Assembly (NCBI GenBank): GCA_963726005.1
Contig: CAVSAT010000008.1
Span: 124,001-188,000, forward strand
Length of the DNA stretch: 64,000 nt
Source: Bog-473 sp963726005
GTDB taxonomy: Bacteria > Actinomycetota > Acidimicrobiia > Acidimicrobiales > RAAP-2
Direction: 5' to 3'
Positions within the stretch are counted from its first letter, which is position 1; the number at the start of each line of letters is the position of its first letter. The notes under the pieces are model-generated. The model had not been told where the DNA came from and did no database searches. It saw only the letters and a program-made list of their open reading frames with translations. The position numbers were made by a program, and so were the translations under genes. Positions 62,346-64,000 of the stretch are shown here, piece after piece.

Positions 62346-63127
62346 GCAAGACCGGTACCGGCAAGGCGACTGGGCGCAAGGGCGGGCGGGCCGCGGCGGG
62401 CGAGGGCCCGGTCAAGGTCCTCCTGGCCGAAGACGAGGAGTCCTTCATCGAGGCGCTCATGATCGGGCTGTCCAACGAAGGGTTCCGGGTCACCGTGGCC
62501 CGCGACGGAAGTGAGGCGCTGCAGCTCTTCGAGGAGACGGACCCCGACATCCTCCTCCTCGACCTCATGTTGCCCAAGCTGTCGGGGATCGACGTGTGCC
62601 GCACCATCCGGACGCGCTCGCAGGTCCCCATCATCATGGTGACGGCGAAGGGCACCGAGATCGACACGGTCGTCGCGCTCGAGGTCGGGGCCGACGACTA
62701 CGTCACCAAGCCCTACCGCCTGCGCGAGCTGGTGGCACGCATGCGGGCCGTGCTGCGGCGCACCCCCGGTGGCCCCGAGTCCTCCGACGTTTCCGGCGCC
62801 ATCGAGTTCGGCAGCGACGGCACCTGGGAGTCCAACGGGATAAAGGTCGACTTCGACCAGCGGCGGGTCTTCGTACGCGGCGACGAGGTGCACCTGCGCC
62901 GCAAGGAGTTCGAGCTCCTGCGCCTGCTCGTCGAGAACTCAGGGCGCGTGCTGACCCGCGACGTACTGATCGACCGCGTCTGGGGCACCGACTACATCGG
63001 CGACACCAAGACGCTCGACGTGCATATCAAGCGGCTGCGCTCCCGCATCGAGGCCGATCCCTCGACGCCGGTGCTCATCACCACCGTCCGCGGCGTCGGC
63101 TACCGCTTCGCCGCTTCCGCCAGCTGA
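62342..63127 (+). CDS. OmpR/PhoB-family response regulator (RegX3-like)
   Basis: 261 residues from GTG 62342, overlapping the kinase stop by four bases. A 23-residue Lys/Gly-rich start is followed by the receiver domain with acidic pair E30-D31, phosphoacceptor D74 in LLLDLMLPKLSG, Thr in MVTAKG and Lys in DYVTKPY. The C-terminal winged helix reads HLRRKEFELLRLLVENSGRVLTRDVLIDRVW and TLDVHIKRLRSRIE, then TTVRGVGYRF. With the kinase it forms a RegX3/SenX3-type phosphate-response pair (inference from family). Confidence 0.94.
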   Translation: MSKTGTGKATGRKGGRAAAGEGPVKVLLAEDEESFIEALMIGLSNEGFRVTVARDGSEALQLFEETDPDILLLDLMLPKLSGIDVCRTIRTRSQVPIIMVTAKGTEIDTVVALEVGADDYVTKPYRLRELVARMRAVLRRTPGGPESSDVSGAIEFGSDGTWESNGIKVDFDQRRVFVRGDEVHLRRKEFELLRLLVENSGRVLTRDVLIDRVWGTDYIGDTKTLDVHIKRLRSRIEADPSTPVLITTVRGVGYRFAASAS

Positions 63128-63169
63128 TCCCACAAGCTGGGGGAGGCCCCTTTCGTTAACCTTCGGGTC

Positions 63170-64000
63170 TTGGCAGCTGATCCAGAGACCCGCTACGCCA
63201 CCACCGCCGACGGCCTGCACATCGGGTATCAGGTCGACGGGAGCGCGCCGCTCAATCTCATCGAGTTGACCAACGGCACGCTCTTCTCGGTGGATGCGAC
63301 GGCCGAACAGCCACGTTGGCAGGCCTATGTCGACAGACTGAGCTCGTTCTGTCGCCTGATCCGTTTCGATCTGCGGGGGATCGGTCTGTCCGACCCGGTG
63401 GGCTCGTCCGATCCGCCGACGGTCGAACAGTGGGCGGGGGATGCGCTGGCCGTCTTGGACGACCAGGGGATCGAGCACGCGGCGGTCCTCGGCGTCAGTT
63501 TCGGCACGCTGGCCGCCCTCCTGCTCGCCGCCACCCATCCGGAGCGTGTCCGGGCGCTCGTGCTGGTGAACGGCTACGCCAATCTCACCCGAAAGGACGA
63601 CTACCCCTTTGGCGTGCCCGCCTCGGTGTTGGATCGATTCAGGGAATCGCTGATCGAACCACGGTCGGCGACGGGGGACGATCTCCCCCTCATGGCCCCC
63701 AGCATGGTCGCCGATGCAAACTTTGCCGCCTGGTGGCGCCGGACCGGTCACCGGGGGGCGAGCCCGGCGACGGCACGGGGGGTGTGGCGAGCGGCGGAGA
63801 CCGATGTGCGGCCCATCCTCGGCGGCCTGCGCGTCCCGACGCTCGTGCTCCATGGCCGACATGACCGCTTTTGCCGGGTCGAGCACGGCCGCTATCTCGC
63901 CGAGCACATCGACGGTGCCCGCTACGTCGAACTCGACACCGCAGACCACGTCCCGTGGGCAAGCACCGCGGACGTCGTCGGGGAGATCGAAGAGTTCCTG
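63170..64000 (+). CDS. Alpha/beta hydrolase, runs off the window edge
   Basis: 277 codons from TTG 63170 to the last base, no stop reached. N-terminal PETRYATTADGLHIGYQVDG, nucleophile elbow LGVSFGTLAA, acid in LHGRHDRF and His in TADHVPWAS. This start is typical of alpha/beta hydrolase domains that precede adenylate/guanylate cyclase or LuxR domains in actinobacteria, so a C-terminal signalling domain may follow outside the window (inference). No clear ribosome site. Confidence 0.75.
   Translation, partial: MAADPETRYATTADGLHIGYQVDGSAPLNLIELTNGTLFSVDATAEQPRWQAYVDRLSSFCRLIRFDLRGIGLSDPVGSSDPPTVEQWAGDALAVLDDQGIEHAAVLGVSFGTLAALLLAATHPERVRALVLVNGYANLTRKDDYPFGVPASVLDRFRESLIEPRSATGDDLPLMAPSMVADANFAAWWRRTGHRGASPATARGVWRAAETDVRPILGGLRVPTLVLHGRHDRFCRVEHGRYLAEHIDGARYVELDTADHVPWASTADVVGEIEEFL

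Overview
The window is high-GC DNA with many GTG starts and 4-base start/stop overlaps. It encodes F420-type oxidoreductases, a fused acyl-CoA dehydrogenase, a PadR regulator, a SenX3/RegX3-like two-component pair and an SCO6880-type conjugation locus. Together these point to an actinobacterium, most plausibly an environmental Acidimicrobiia-like lineage (inference from gene content only). At least eight genes carry single-base frame breaks, several beside C or G runs, so the sequence is probably a draft or metagenome contig with residual indels.

Left part (0-12.9 kb): a nuclease-like DUF4268 protein; two DrrAB-type ABC exporters around a PadR regulator; a PIG-L deacetylase, two phytanoyl-CoA dioxygenase-like enzymes, an F420 (LLM) oxidoreductase and an acyl-CoA ligase. 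12.9-16.9 kb: phosphoesterase, F420/PPOX protein, ClpX-finger/HTH protein, P450 and SDR. 17-20.2 kb: divergent metal transporters, an Nramp relative and a His-rich CDF exporter. The Nramp gene has a 300-base leader with a proline-rich 20-residue peptide and competing hairpins; this is the most interesting regulatory object here.

20-41.4 kb is mostly acyl-CoA and lipid catabolism: SDR, hydrolases, TesB thioesterase, fused acyl-CoA dehydrogenase, four crotonases, a CaiB-type CoA transferase, a Zn-ribbon/thiolase-like (aldolase) pair and an aldehyde dehydrogenase. Interspersed are a KimA-like potassium transporter, a TetR regulator, a metallo-beta-lactamase-fold protein and remnants such as a truncated GntR gene.

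41.5-43.3 kb holds a DGPF protein and an ECF42-type sigma factor. The promoter-like motif before the DGPF gene recurs almost exactly before the ABC exporter at 4.5 kb, suggesting one regulon. 43.3-46.1 kb (VirD4 and VirB4 ATPases) and 57.3-60.5 kb (SCO6880, TrbL/VirB6, small pilin-like protein) look like two halves of one type IV secretion operon, separated by 11.3 kb of unrelated genes. Within that insert, a roughly 5 kb segment of visibly lower GC (46.57-51.55 kb) is bracketed by imperfect direct repeats. It carries a broken nucleotidyltransferase, a Tat-exported LAxTG surface protein, decayed sequence and a small coiled-coil protein. Beyond it are UbiA-like, UbiE-like and geranylgeranyl-reductase-like genes, DUF1275, NUDIX and sulfatase genes. 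The window ends with a SenX3/RegX3-like pair and an alpha/beta hydrolase that runs off the right edge. No tRNA, rRNA, CRISPR array or intact transposase was seen.
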